Of a DNA stretch of 50,322 bases, positions 23,610-32,862 are shown one piece after another (the stretch's first letter is position 1; each line of letters starts with the position of its first letter). The position numbers and the translations under genes are program-made. Source of the stretch: an uncultured Muribaculaceae bacterium (lineage in GTDB: Bacteria > Bacteroidota > Bacteroidia > Bacteroidales > Muribaculaceae); the NCBI GenBank assembly GCA_910578075.1, contig CAJTPK010000026.1:1-50322 (forward strand), written 5' to 3'. Below the pieces are notes generated by a model. It had not been told where the DNA came from and ran no database searches. It was given only the letters and a program-made list of their open reading frames with translations.

Positions 23610-25565
23610 ATGGCTATAGAAGAAGAGAAAAAATATCAGGCGGATAATATCCAGGTGCTCGAAGGACTCGAGGCAGTGCGCAAACGTCCGTCAATGTATA
23701 TCGGAGATACCGGCGTGCGAGGATTGCATCATCTCGTTTATGAGGTTGTAGACAACTCCATCGATGAGGCTCTGGCTGGTTTCGCCAACCATATCGAGGT
23801 GTCGATTCTTGAGGATAACTCGATCCGCGTTGTCGATAACGGCCGTGGTATTCCTGTGGATATGCACGAGAAGATGCATAAGCCCGCGCTCGAGGTGGTG
23901 CTTACCGTGCTTCATGCCGGTGGTAAATTTGACAAAGGCTCGTATAAGGTTTCCGGTGGTCTCCACGGTGTGGGTGTGAGCTGTGTGAACGCTCTTTCCG
24001 ATTATCTACGCGCTGAGATTCACCGTGATGGCAAAGTGCACATGCAGGAGTATGCCTTCGGTAAGCCGACATGCGATCTTAGTGTCATCTCAGAGACCGA
24101 TCATACGGGAACAACCATTATATTCCATCCCGATGCCTCGATATTTTCCGAGACTGTCTATGACTATGAGACCCTTGCCAATCGTCTGCGCGACCTTGCA
24201 TTCCTGAATGCCGGCATAACACTAACCCTTACCGACGAGCGTGTGCGTGACGAGGAGGGAAATCCCCGCCGCGATGTTTTCCACAGCGCCGAGGGCTTGA
24301 AGGAGTTTGTCAAATATATCGATGAGGGCAAGGAGCCGCTGATTGAGGATATAATACATCTCAACACAGAGCGTTCCGGAGTGCCTATCGAGGTGGCGAT
24401 GACCTATAACACGGACTTCAATGAGAATATTTATTCTTATGTCAACAATATCAATACGATAGAGGGCGGTACGCATCTCACAGGTTTCCGTCGCGGTCTG
24501 ACAACTACTCTCAAGAAATATGCAGATGACAACCATCTTCTTGACAAGCTCAAGATTGAGCTTTCAAAAGAGGACTTCCGTGACGGTCTGACAGCTGTGA
24601 TCTCCGTAAAGGTGGCTGAACCCCAGTTTGAAGGACAGACCAAGACCAAACTTGGTAACAATGAGGTCGGAGGTGTTGTGCAGAGTGCGGTCAGCGAGGC
24701 TCTCCGTTATTATCTTGAGGAGCATCCCACACAGGCCAAGGCTATTGTCAACAAAGTTGTTCTTGCAGCCCAGGCGCGTCATGCCGCTTACAGCGCGAGA
24801 ATGCGCGTGCAGAGCAAGAGTCCTCTTTCAGGAGCCGGTCTGCCCGGCAAGCTTGCTCCTTGCAAGAGCCGCGATGCTGTGGAATGTGAGCTTTTCCTTG
24901 TCGAGGGTGATTCTGCAGGCGGTTCAGCAAAACAGGGTCGTAACCCTAAATATCAGGCTATTCTGCCACTGCGCGGTAAGATCCTGAATGTGGAGAAAGC
25001 CATGGATCACAAGATCCTCAACTCCGATGAGATCGTCAACATGTATAAGGCGTTGGGCGTGACAATCGGCACGGAGGAGGATTCCAAAGCTCCGAACATG
25101 ACAAAACTCCGCTATCATAAGATTATAATCATGACCGATGCCGATGTCGACGGTGCCCACATCGCTACGTTGCTGATGACATTCTTCTATCGCCGCATGC
25201 GTCCGATCATTGACAACGGCTATCTTTATATCGCCACACCGCCTTTGTATAAGTGCACGCTCAAGGGCAAGAAGAATGTGGAGGAATATGCATGGACCGA
25301 CCAGCAGGTGCAGCGTTTTGTCGACGACAGATGTAATGGCGACCGCAACAAGCTTGTTCTTCAGCGATATAAAGGTCTTGGTGAGATGAATCCGGAGCAG
25401 CTGTGGGAGACAACAATGGATCCTGAGAACCGTATGCTCAAGCAGGTCACACTCACCAATGCGGCAGAGGCTGACCGTACATTCTCAGTGCTCATGGGAG
25501 AAGAAGTGGCACCGCGCCGCGACTTTATCGAAGCTCATGCCACATATGCAAATATCGATGCTTAA
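23610..25565 (+). CDS. gyrB: DNA gyrase subunit B
   Basis: The ATPase/TOPRIM subunit of DNA gyrase, which introduces negative supercoils. The 651-aa protein has the GHKL ATPase domain (about 1-220; EVVDNSIDEALAGFA, VVDNGRGIPVD, GGLHGVGVSCVNALS), the transducer domain (about 220-400), and the TOPRIM segment with FLVEGDSAGGSAKQGRN and TDADVDGAHI. The C-terminus has QRYKGLGEMNPEQLWETTM. ATG 23610 is chosen because MAIEEEKKYQADNIQVLEG matches the family N-terminus; the frame is open to 23568 but lies partly in the promoter-proximal leader. The stop overlaps the convergent glycosyltransferase stop by sharing TTAA. No insertion in the TOPRIM region is seen, arguing for GyrB; ParE is less likely. 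Confidence 0.93.
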   Translation: MAIEEEKKYQADNIQVLEGLEAVRKRPSMYIGDTGVRGLHHLVYEVVDNSIDEALAGFANHIEVSILEDNSIRVVDNGRGIPVDMHEKMHKPALEVVLTVLHAGGKFDKGSYKVSGGLHGVGVSCVNALSDYLRAEIHRDGKVHMQEYAFGKPTCDLSVISETDHTGTTIIFHPDASIFSETVYDYETLANRLRDLAFLNAGITLTLTDERVRDEEGNPRRDVFHSAEGLKEFVKYIDEGKEPLIEDIIHLNTERSGVPIEVAMTYNTDFNENIYSYVNNINTIEGGTHLTGFRRGLTTTLKKYADDNHLLDKLKIELSKEDFRDGLTAVISVKVAEPQFEGQTKTKLGNNEVGGVVQSAVSEALRYYLEEHPTQAKAIVNKVVLAAQARHAAYSARMRVQSKSPLSGAGLPGKLAPCKSRDAVECELFLVEGDSAGGSAKQGRNPKYQAILPLRGKILNVEKAMDHKILNSDEIVNMYKALGVTIGTEEDSKAPNMTKLRYHKIIIMTDADVDGAHIATLLMTFFYRRMRPIIDNGYLYIATPPLYKCTLKGKKNVEEYAWTDQQVQRFVDDRCNGDRNKLVLQRYKGLGEMNPEQLWETTMDPENRMLKQVTLTNAAEADRTFSVLMGEEVAPRRDFIEAHATYANIDA

Positions 25566-26803
25566 TCAAAAGATTTGAACAGACGGATATAGGCTTCGGC
25601 AACGGCGTCTTCAGAGAATTTACTGATTACAGATTGCTGCATCGCAGCCATTATCCGCTCACGGTTATCAAAACCCCATATTATGCCTTCGGCAATGCCG
25701 AGGGCATTTTTTTTCATGTCATCGCTCCAGGGAACGAGGTATCCTGTAGCCAAGTGATCAATAATATCGGATTGTCCTCCATGGTCAAGAGCTACTGGCA
25801 CACAACCCCACGCCTGTCCCTCGATGAGAGTGCCGGGAAGTGTTTCCCATTCAGAGCTCGAGACGACAACGGATCCGGACTGATAAACGTCCTTGATTTC
25901 ATCAGGGGAGATGCGTCCTAAATGAGTATGTCTGATACCAACATTCGCCAGGGCATCCGGATTTTTGAGAGATCCGAAGGTGACAAGTTCAATCTCCTTT
26001 GCTCTCTCAGGAAATTTTTCGGCAAGAATCTTAGTTGCCTCGATCAATGTGTCGTGTCCTTTTATCGGATCATCGATGCGTGCCGCTCCGAAAATTATCC
26101 GTTTGTTAGTTATTGGCTTTGGCATTTCGTTCATTAACAGCGGGAATGCGTTGGGAATCACTGAGATTCTTGCATTATCCATCAGTGTGGAATTTCTCGC
26201 ACAGTCAGCAAGCCATCGGCTGACAGCCACAAAATGGAATCGGCAACCGGAATACATCTTTCTTTTGCGGGTCCAAGTGTGGTGGGCGAGGGTTTTGCGG
26301 GTCATTGCCCCTTTAAGCAGAGGACACCTTTTGCATTCGCCGTCAGGAGAGATGTATTCACGACAATATCCGGCATGATGACATATGCCTGTCATGTTCC
26401 ACATGTCGTGCATTGTCCAGACCAAATGGGAACCTAAACCGGCAAGCATGCGTATGTTGCGTGTAGATAGCATTCCCTGGTTTATCCAGTTAAGGCATAT
26501 CACATCTGCTTGCCTGACGAAAGGGATCTTATTTATAGGCAAACCGTCGGTGCATGTATCTATCTTGAAAATCGTGTCTTTCCTGAAACCGTTTTTCAAG
26601 AATATGCGCAGACGTTCGATAATAAACGGAATCTTAGCCCGGCGGGCGGAAGCAGCCTCTATCACCCATGGCGAATCGGAAAGTTTCTCAACGACAATCA
26701 TTCTGGCATCGACTCCTTTGCGGCGCAGAGCATTCATCAGCCGAAAGGTCACTACTGCCGCGCCGCCTGTGGTGTCGGATTTGCAGACGAGAGCTACTTT
26801 CAT
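25562..26803 (-). CDS. Family 4-type glycosyltransferase
   Basis: A cytosolic GT-B-fold glycosyltransferase, 413 aa. The N-terminal domain begins KVALVCKSDTTGGAAVVTFR, typical of enzymes that transfer sugars in surface polysaccharide synthesis. An unusual cysteine/histidine cluster in the middle (about residues 138-165; GICHHAGYCREY, GECKRCPLL) could bind a metal; it is a known feature of one subgroup. The C-terminal donor domain has HLGRISPDEIKDVYQSG, SSEWETLPGTLIEGQAWG and the conserved acidic EGQA segment. It overlaps the upstream folA by four nucleotides (ATGA-type coupling) and is convergent with gyrB. Donor and acceptor are unknown. manC (29451-30536) in the same region could supply GDP-mannose, but linkage is speculative. 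Confidence 0.8.
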   Translation of the reverse strand: MKVALVCKSDTTGGAAVVTFRLMNALRRKGVDARMIVVEKLSDSPWVIEAASARRAKIPFIIERLRIFLKNGFRKDTIFKIDTCTDGLPINKIPFVRQADVICLNWINQGMLSTRNIRMLAGLGSHLVWTMHDMWNMTGICHHAGYCREYISPDGECKRCPLLKGAMTRKTLAHHTWTRKRKMYSGCRFHFVAVSRWLADCARNSTLMDNARISVIPNAFPLLMNEMPKPITNKRIIFGAARIDDPIKGHDTLIEATKILAEKFPERAKEIELVTFGSLKNPDALANVGIRHTHLGRISPDEIKDVYQSGSVVVSSSEWETLPGTLIEGQAWGCVPVALDHGGQSDIIDHLATGYLVPWSDDMKKNALGIAEGIIWGFDNRERIMAAMQQSVISKFSEDAVAEAYIRLFKSFD

Positions 26804-27393
26804 TTCCGTAAGTAAGTTACGAATCTGTATTCAAGACCCTTCTTGGAGAGCTGCCATTCACCGCATTCGCTTCTTGACCATTCGCGATCAGAAATTACAG
26901 GGAAGAAAGTATCAGCATCCGGGACTGTTGTCCTGACCTCCGTTACAATAAGCCTTGTGCACATCGGCAGAGAGCAATGGTATAGCTGCGCGCCGCCCAT
27001 GATCACGGGAGTCTCTGTAGAGGGACATGCCGCTATTGCAGCCTCCGGGGAAGCGAACACCTCCGCACCCTCGGCAGTATATTCCGGATTGCCGGTAACA
27101 ACAATATTACGGCGTCCCGGCAATGGTCGTTTGGGTAGCGATTCCCATGTTTTTCGCCCCATTATCACGGGATGTCCCATTGTTGTCGCCTTGAAATGCG
27201 CCATATCCTCCGGCAGATGCCAAGGCAGAGAACCGTCGCGTCCGATCGCCCTGTCAGATGACATGGCAACTATAGCGGTCACTTCGCGACCGCGCGAAGT
27301 TTCGGAGTTGAAGGTTGAGAATGGGATTGCCTCCCGGATATCCTTGTCGGGAACTGAATCCGGACTCGAGGGGAAAACAGATGTAATTTCCAT
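26800..27393 (-). CDS. folA: Dihydrofolate reductase with N-terminal extension
   Basis: Reduces dihydrofolate to tetrahydrofolate with NADPH. The core has TAIVAMSSDRAIGRDGSLPWHLPEDM, the GHPVIMGRKTWESLP loop, PLPGRRNIVVTG and TPVIMGGAQLY. From ATG 27393 the protein is 197 aa with a 37-residue N-terminal extension of low conservation. A GTG at 27282 would give a 160-aa enzyme starting directly at the first strand, the usual DHFR length. The extension is therefore either a true lineage-specific tail or non-coding. The 3' end overlaps the downstream glycosyltransferase start by four nucleotides. thyA, its common partner, is absent from the window. Confidence 0.9.
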   Translation of the reverse strand: MEITSVFPSSPDSVPDKDIREAIPFSTFNSETSRGREVTAIVAMSSDRAIGRDGSLPWHLPEDMAHFKATTMGHPVIMGRKTWESLPKRPLPGRRNIVVTGNPEYTAEGAEVFASPEAAIAACPSTETPVIMGGAQLYHCSLPMCTRLIVTEVRTTVPDADTFFPVISDREWSRSECGEWQLSKKGLEYRFVTYLRK

Positions 27394-27454
27394 AGGTTGC
27401 GAAAAAAAGAATTAATTAGGAAGTAAAATTAATAAAATTATCGAAATATTTCCT

Positions 27455-27462
27455 TAATTTTG
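27455..27462 (+). promoter_or_regulatory. Candidate -7 box for the Na/Pi transporter gene
   Basis: TAATTTTG matches TAnnTTTG in the divergent folA/transporter gap. The -33 box is not clear. The leader to the coding start would be about 130 nt. Confidence 0.35.
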
Positions 27463-27596
27463 CATTGAACTCATTTAAACTTTTTATTGAATGTTAAAAA
27501 TGAGTTCAAAATCATTCTTTCATTATAGAAAATGAACCTCATCCGCTCTGAGGCAATTATAGTGATGAGGACTCTAATAATTATAACCTATTACCG

Positions 27597-29384
27597 ATGA
27601 ACTACACAGTAGTAGATTTTATCAGTCTTCTCGGCTCAGTATGTCTCTTTCTGTATGGCATGAAAGTGATGAGCGAGGGACTCCAGAAAGTTGCGGGCGA
27701 CCGCCTTCGTAACATTCTTGGCGTAATGACCAAGAATAGAATCACCGGAGTATTGACCGGTATCGTGATCACAGCGTTGATTCAGAGTTCGAGTGCCTCC
27801 ACCGTTATGGTGGTCAGCTTTGTGAATGCCGGCCTGATGAGCCTGCAGCAATCAATGGCAGTTATCTTCGGAGCAAATGTCGGAACGACAGCTACCACAT
27901 GGATAATCTCGGCATTCTCATTTGAAGTCAGCATTTCCGACTACAGTATCCTGCTTCTCGCCATAGGCGTGCCAATGCTTTTCATGAAGAAGAGCGGATA
28001 CAAGAGCTTCGGCGAGTTCATGATAGGTTTCTGTTTCCTTTTCATGGGTCTTGACTTGATCAGCAAGTATGTGCCTAATCTTCAGGAAAATCCGGGGATG
28101 TTGGAGTTTCTTACCAACTATACTACGCTCGGAGTGGGGTCGGTGCTGATTTTCTTTGCGATAGGTATTGTGGTTACCATGGTCGCGCAAAGTTCCGCCG
28201 CGACATTCGCGATCACATTGATCATGTGCTCGCAAGGCTGGATCTCATTCTCTTTGGGATGTGCGATAATTCTCGGAGGAAATATCGGAACAACCATTAC
28301 TCCGGTTCTTGCCTCACTGAGCGGAAATCTCGCCGCCAAACGCACCGCCATGGGACATGTGCTTTTCAATGTGTTAGGTTCGTTGATTGTCTTATGCCTG
28401 TTCCATCCGTTCTGTGAACTTGTGGCGGATATCACCAAAGCTTGCGATGGTCTCAATCCCCTTGAGATAAGTTCAGCTCAGGAAGCAGGTATGCGCGACA
28501 CTACGCTCTTCACCGAGAAAGGTGGGCTGACATCAAGGGCACAGAGCTGCATAGCTTTTGGTCTGGCTATGTTCCCGACAGTGTTCAATGCCTGCAACCT
28601 GTTGGTGATGATATGGTTCACCAAACTATATGTGAAGATTGTGTGCTGGATCATGCCTACACGTCACAAAGATGAGGAGGAGGAATTCACACTCAAGTTT
28701 ATCGGAAGGGGAATCCTTTCAGCTTCCGAGCTTAACATAACCCAGGCGCAGAAAGAGATTGTGCTCTACGGTCAGCGTGTTGACAGGATGCTTGGCATGG
28801 CACGCAATCTGATACACATGGATCCTAAGGATGATAAATTCACCGAGACTTACAGTCGTCTGGAGAAATATGAGGAGATTTCAGACCGCATGGAGATCGA
28901 GATCGGCAGTTACCTCAACCGCGTGGCAGAGGGACGCCTGAGTCCGGAAGGTAAGATGCGTGTGGCAGGTATGTTGCGCATCATCAGTGAGATAGAATCT
29001 ATTGCCGACGGATGCTTCAATGTGGCGAAGACTCTTGTCAGAAAGAATCAGAATCATGTTGAATTCGCACCGTCAGTGATGCATGAGATCGACCAGATGT
29101 ATGAGATGGTCACAGACGCGATGAAGAATATGCTCGGGCTGCTCGATGAGATGGAGACCCCGGAGAGCTCAAAGGTTGTCGCAGCTTATAACAAGGAACG
29201 CGAGATCAATAACCTCCGCAATAAGCTCCGCGACGGCAATATCTTCAATATCAACAATAAGGAATATGATTATCAGGAGGGTATCTTCTTCATGGATCTT
29301 ATCGGTGAGGCTGAGAAACTTGGTGACTACATGCTCAATGTCGTAGAGGGTGTGAAACATCAGTTCAAGCCGGTACTGAATTAA
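27597..29384 (+). CDS. Na+/phosphate cotransporter family protein with PhoU-like domain
   Basis: An inner-membrane protein of 595 aa. The N-terminal half (about 1-350) contains the two inverted NaPi-II repeats, marked by QSSSASTVMVVSFVNAG and AQSSAATFAITLIM, with multiple hydrophobic helices and GANVGTTATT / GGNIGTTITP loops. The C-terminal part (about 375-590) is a soluble helical PhoU-like domain. This NptA/YjbB-like layout suggests sodium-coupled phosphate movement (uptake or efflux) with a regulatory tail. No pst or pho genes adjoin it. It is monocistronic or weakly linked to manC 66 nt downstream. Confidence 0.9.
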   Translation: MNYTVVDFISLLGSVCLFLYGMKVMSEGLQKVAGDRLRNILGVMTKNRITGVLTGIVITALIQSSSASTVMVVSFVNAGLMSLQQSMAVIFGANVGTTATTWIISAFSFEVSISDYSILLLAIGVPMLFMKKSGYKSFGEFMIGFCFLFMGLDLISKYVPNLQENPGMLEFLTNYTTLGVGSVLIFFAIGIVVTMVAQSSAATFAITLIMCSQGWISFSLGCAIILGGNIGTTITPVLASLSGNLAAKRTAMGHVLFNVLGSLIVLCLFHPFCELVADITKACDGLNPLEISSAQEAGMRDTTLFTEKGGLTSRAQSCIAFGLAMFPTVFNACNLLVMIWFTKLYVKIVCWIMPTRHKDEEEEFTLKFIGRGILSASELNITQAQKEIVLYGQRVDRMLGMARNLIHMDPKDDKFTETYSRLEKYEEISDRMEIEIGSYLNRVAEGRLSPEGKMRVAGMLRIISEIESIADGCFNVAKTLVRKNQNHVEFAPSVMHEIDQMYEMVTDAMKNMLGLLDEMETPESSKVVAAYNKEREINNLRNKLRDGNIFNINNKEYDYQEGIFFMDLIGEAEKLGDYMLNVVEGVKHQFKPVLN

Positions 29385-29450
29385 AACCGGATTTTTATCA
29401 ATGCAATTATAACCTGATTAAAATAAAAGAAAATCAAATAATAAGTAATT

Positions 29451-30536
29451 ATGAATCCTCATAGATATTGTGTCGTCATGTGTGGCGGTGTCGGCACCCG
29501 TTTCTGGCCATTCAGCCGCTCAGGAATGCCCAAACAGTTTCTGGACTTCTTCGGTACCGGACGCAGTCTTCTTCAGCTTACAGTAGACCGTATCCGCCCG
29601 ATAGTGGATCCTTCCCGTATAATTCTTGTGACAAACAGTGCATATGAGTCGATAATCCGCGAGCAGCTGCCTGATATCAAGGAGAGCAATATCCTGCTTG
29701 AGCCAGCGCGACGCAACACCGCGCCCTGCATATGCTGGGCGGCGAAGCATATATATGCCCTGGATCCCGAAGCATCTATTGTAACGCTTCCCTCAGACCA
29801 TCTTATCCTTAAAGAGGATGCGTTCCGCCGCACGCTTGAGGAGGGTTTTGACTTCGTTGAGAAAGGAGACAGGCTTCTGACTCTCGGCATCAAGCCCACC
29901 GGTCCCGCTACAGGATACGGATATATCCAGCGGGGTGCTCCGGTAGAGGATTTTGCCGGTATATGCAAAGTCAAATCCTTTACAGAGAAACCGAATCTTG
30001 AGATGGCTAAAGTGTTTATCTCCACAGGCGAGTTTTTCTGGAACGCGGGCATATTCCTCTGGACTGCGGAGAATATTCTGAAAGCCTTTGAAAAATATGA
30101 TCCTGAGACTGCGGCTGTTTTCAATGCGGGCGCAGGTGCCTTCGGAACGCCCTCGGAGATGGATTTCATCAATAAGGTTTTCCCGAACACACCCTCTATA
30201 TCCATCGATTACGCTATCATGGAGAAGGCTGATAATGTCTATGTGAAGACTGCAGATCTTGGTTGGAGTGATCTCGGCTCGTGGAAAGCTCTTTATGAGG
30301 CTTCTCCCCATAATTCGGAAGGTAATGTAACCCAGAATTGCAAGGTGCTTCCCTATGACTGTAAGGATACGATCTTCGCGGTCAGCGGAGACAAGATAGT
30401 GGTTGCCGCCGGACTTGAGAACTATATTGTTGCCGAGAATGATAATGCCCTGCTGATTTATCCGATAGATGAGGAGCAGCGCATCCGCAATATCGTCAAC
30501 GATGTGCGCACTCGTTTTGGTGAAGATTACGTATAA
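29451..30536 (+). CDS. manC: Mannose-1-phosphate guanylyltransferase
   Basis: Forms GDP-mannose from GTP and mannose 1-phosphate for surface glycans and GDP-fucose. The 361-aa protein shows the nucleotidyltransferase signature MCGGVGTRFWPFSRSGMPKQ at its N-terminus, LPSDHLI near residue 112, KSFTEKPNLEMA near 175, and FWNAGIFLWTA. It lacks the C-terminal phosphomannose isomerase domain found in bifunctional enzymes, in keeping with its length. A GC-rich terminator follows at 30625. Three exact-period 10-bp repeats lie between the stop codon and the terminator. Confidence 0.92.
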   Translation: MNPHRYCVVMCGGVGTRFWPFSRSGMPKQFLDFFGTGRSLLQLTVDRIRPIVDPSRIILVTNSAYESIIREQLPDIKESNILLEPARRNTAPCICWAAKHIYALDPEASIVTLPSDHLILKEDAFRRTLEEGFDFVEKGDRLLTLGIKPTGPATGYGYIQRGAPVEDFAGICKVKSFTEKPNLEMAKVFISTGEFFWNAGIFLWTAENILKAFEKYDPETAAVFNAGAGAFGTPSEMDFINKVFPNTPSISIDYAIMEKADNVYVKTADLGWSDLGSWKALYEASPHNSEGNVTQNCKVLPYDCKDTIFAVSGDKIVVAAGLENYIVAENDNALLIYPIDEEQRIRNIVNDVRTRFGEDYV

Positions 30537-30585
30537 TTGTACAAAAGTGCAATAAAGATTTAAAATAGTGAAAATAAGTTAATAA

Positions 30586-30615
30586 AAACGATTGCAAACG
30601 ATTTCAAACGATACA
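30586..30615 (+). repeat. Three 10-bp direct repeats (AAACGATTNC)
   Basis: AAACGATTGC, AAACGATTTC and AAACGATACA follow head to tail with a period of exactly 10 bp (one helical turn). They are placed after manC and before its terminator. Confidence 0.75.
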
Positions 30616-30624
30616 AAAATGCAG

Positions 30625-30656
30625 CGGACCGTGCCATAAGGTGCGGTCCGTTATTG
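30625..30656 (+). terminator. Terminator of manC
   Basis: CGGACCG (30625-30631) pairs with CGGTCCG (30644-30650), continued by wobble pairs to an ATAA loop, then TTATTGT. Confidence 0.75.
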
Positions 30657-30676
30657 TCTGTTTGAAAAAAACTTAC

Positions 30677-30684
30677 TAACTTTG
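30677..30684 (+). promoter_or_regulatory. -7 box of the WYL regulator gene
   Basis: TAACTTTG is a full match to TAnnTTTG. The -33 position falls in the manC terminator tail and is weak. The leader to ATG 30780 would be about 90 nt. Confidence 0.45.
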
Positions 30685-30779
30685 TAGAGTAAGAAAGCAG
30701 TTATATTTTTCCGGGTCTAAAATCCCGGTTAAGAACAAGCAGTTTTTTGTTTAATTTACCAAATAAGTTCTATTCCACA

Positions 30780-31694
30780 ATGAACAGCAACTTGTTTAAA
30801 AGATACGTATGGCTGATAGATGTAGTCAACCATGCGGGGAAAATAACCTACGATGAGATTTCTAACTTATGGGAAAGCTCCCCGATCAATGCAGATCGGG
30901 AAAGTCTTGCCCTGCGCACGTTCCATAACCACAGGGAGGCCATAGAGACTCTATTCGGCATCCGTATTGTATGCAACCGCAAAGGAGGTAACAAATATTC
31001 TCTCGACATGACGGGTCCTCTTGAGCAATCCACAAAGCTTAAGGTATGGATGCTTCAGATGCTCAGCAATTCCTATTCGCTGAATATGGCAGGCGGTGTG
31101 GAATCGCGGGTACTTGTCGATGTCAATCCAGAGGAACAATACGGTCTTCCGGCAGTAATAGAGGCGATGAGCTTCGGACAATGCGTAAGGATTCTCAACT
31201 CCGTTCCCCTCACCAAGGATAATCTCACAGAGTTTGTAGTGGAGCCCTACTGCGTTAAATTCTGGGGTAATTCATGGTATGTGCTCGGCAAGAACCATGC
31301 CACTGGAGAGATGATGGTGTTTGATCTGTCAAGGGTGCTGAATCTTGAATTTACGGAAGAGGAATTCAAATATGACACGGACTTCAAACCTGTCGAGTTC
31401 TTCCGCAATTACTATGGAATGGACGTTGACACCTCAATGGAACCTGTCACAGTTCGTCTGCGCATCGGTGACGGCACACGCGATCTTATTCGCACACAGC
31501 TTCTCCATGACACGCAGAAAGAGGTGATGGCAGATCAGGACAGCTCCATATTCGAATATCATCTTGTTCCCGGAAGCGAATTCAAACACCGCATCCTCTC
31601 TATGGGAGATGATGCCGAGGTGGTGAGTCCGCAGACTCTTCGGGAGGAAATGGCTGATACAGTACGCCGAATGGCTGAAAAATATAGTCGTTGA
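30780..31694 (+). CDS. WYL-domain transcriptional regulator
   Basis: A cytosolic regulator of 304 aa. The N-terminal part (about 1-80) is a winged-helix-like region (ITYDEISNLW, RTFHNHREAIETLFG). Residues about 115-290 form the WYL module, with VEPYCVKFWGNSWYVLG carrying the Trp-Tyr-Val variant of the motif, followed by the WCX-like C-terminal extension ending in RMAEKYSR. WYL proteins sense nucleotides or nucleic-acid ligands and regulate stress or defence genes in some bacteria. ATG 30780 is preferred over an upstream TTG at 30747 that lies in the leader. It stands alone between two terminators, so its target is not evident from context. Confidence 0.85.
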   Translation: MNSNLFKRYVWLIDVVNHAGKITYDEISNLWESSPINADRESLALRTFHNHREAIETLFGIRIVCNRKGGNKYSLDMTGPLEQSTKLKVWMLQMLSNSYSLNMAGGVESRVLVDVNPEEQYGLPAVIEAMSFGQCVRILNSVPLTKDNLTEFVVEPYCVKFWGNSWYVLGKNHATGEMMVFDLSRVLNLEFTEEEFKYDTDFKPVEFFRNYYGMDVDTSMEPVTVRLRIGDGTRDLIRTQLLHDTQKEVMADQDSSIFEYHLVPGSEFKHRILSMGDDAEVVSPQTLREEMADTVRRMAEKYSR

Positions 31695-31725
31695 TTCATA
31701 TAACGGCATAATATATAATTAAAAG

Positions 31726-31760
31726 AATGTCTGATATTTTCATATCAGACATTTTTTTTG
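31726..31760 (+). terminator. Terminator of the WYL regulator gene
   Basis: AATGTCTGATA (31726-31736) pairs with TATCAGACATT (31743-31753), loop TTTTCA, then a T run to 31759. Confidence 0.9.
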
Positions 31761-31768
31761 TAAGTTTG
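31737..31768 (+). promoter_or_regulatory. Promoter of the thioredoxin-like lipoprotein gene, nested in a terminator
   Basis: TTTT (31737-31740), 20 bp, TAAGTTTG (31761-31768). The -33 box is the loop of the preceding terminator hairpin. The start codon at 31795 would leave a leader of about 20 nt. Confidence 0.5.
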
Positions 31769-31794
31769 TCATAGAAAATCAGATATAGTTTCTC

Positions 31795-32835
31795 ATGAGA
31801 ACCCTAATATACAGATATTGCCGGATATTGCTGCTCGCAGCTCTTTTCCCTTTGTGCGGCTGCGTAAAGAATGAGATAAATGTGGAATTTCAGTTGCCCG
31901 CTAATGTCAACGATGCTTACAAGATGACTTACTATGCATCTGATCCTGTGAAGGGATGGTTTGTGGAGACTGTGGCGGCGGTGCAGCAGGGTAAGGCTAA
32001 GCTTACGCTTGCAACCCGCAATCCGACGATTGTATTTATCATGGATGCCGGGTCAATGCCCAAGGCTGCCTTTTATGCGGAACGAGGCGACAAGATAAAG
32101 ATCACCGGAGATGGGAACAATCCATTGTCATGGAATATCAAGGGAAACAAGCTCACTGAGGAATGGAGCGACTGGCGCGCTGAAGCAAGAAGCGCGTTGT
32201 CGTCTGCCGATCCGGTGAAGATCAATCGTGCTGTCGGGGATTACATCAGGAGGGAGCCGGAAAAGCCGCTGTCCACTATTCTTCTGCTTGTGTATTACGA
32301 CCGCAGGGTAGATGAGGCTGGTTTCAGCAAATTGTGGGGAACCCTTAAGGGTAAGGCTCTTGAACCTAAATGGATTCAGTTGGTGAGCCGTTCTGATATG
32401 CTTGGCGATTCTCCCTCTTTCCCTCAGACAGTGAAAAATATGATACTGCATTCTTTCGGTAACGGAGTTGATACTCTCAGCTTTGCAGGTAAACCTTCGA
32501 TTCTGTTTTTCTGGCGCAATGAAGATGAAAGACGCGATGAGGGAATGAAGATGATGGGTGATGTATCGCGCGATTTCCCTGATTCCGCTTCAAGGATAAT
32601 AGCGGATGTCTGCTTTGATCCCGATTCAATCGGATGGCATAGTAAAGTGCCGAAAGATTCATTGTCCAAGGTGGTCAGAGGGTGGAACTTCCGGGCCGAG
32701 ACAGATTCTGTGATGATGCGTCTCGGAGTGAACCGCACACCATGGTTTGTGGTGATGGATAAAAAGGGGCAGCAGCGATATGCCGGGGAGAATCCAGCAG
32801 AGGCTGACAGTGTGTTCCGCAAAATAAGCAAATAA
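31795..32835 (+). CDS. Thioredoxin-like lipoprotein lacking CXXC
   Basis: A 346-aa lipoprotein with lipobox LCGC (Cys23). The N-terminal half (about 25-130) is a beta-rich DUF4369-like domain (GKAKLTLATRNPTIVFIMD). The C-terminal half (about 215-340) has the shape of a TlpA/AhpC-type thioredoxin fold: KPSILFFWRNEDERRD where the redox CXXC would be expected, and NRTPWFVVMDKKG with the cis-Pro segment. The CXXC is replaced by WRNED, so redox activity is improbable; a structural or binding role is more likely. It is followed after 27 nt by yifB, probably co-transcribed. Such proteins are widespread in Bacteroidales, but their roles are mostly unknown. Confidence 0.75.
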   Translation: MRTLIYRYCRILLLAALFPLCGCVKNEINVEFQLPANVNDAYKMTYYASDPVKGWFVETVAAVQQGKAKLTLATRNPTIVFIMDAGSMPKAAFYAERGDKIKITGDGNNPLSWNIKGNKLTEEWSDWRAEARSALSSADPVKINRAVGDYIRREPEKPLSTILLLVYYDRRVDEAGFSKLWGTLKGKALEPKWIQLVSRSDMLGDSPSFPQTVKNMILHSFGNGVDTLSFAGKPSILFFWRNEDERRDEGMKMMGDVSRDFPDSASRIIADVCFDPDSIGWHSKVPKDSLSKVVRGWNFRAETDSVMMRLGVNRTPWFVVMDKKGQQRYAGENPAEADSVFRKISK

Positions 32836-32862
32836 ATTCTCTTAATTTCTAAATGATTTGCC

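Noticed and set aside
26803..27415. Long plus-strand frame opposite folA
   Set aside because: Antisense shadow of a well-recognised dihydrofolate reductase gene; no family features.
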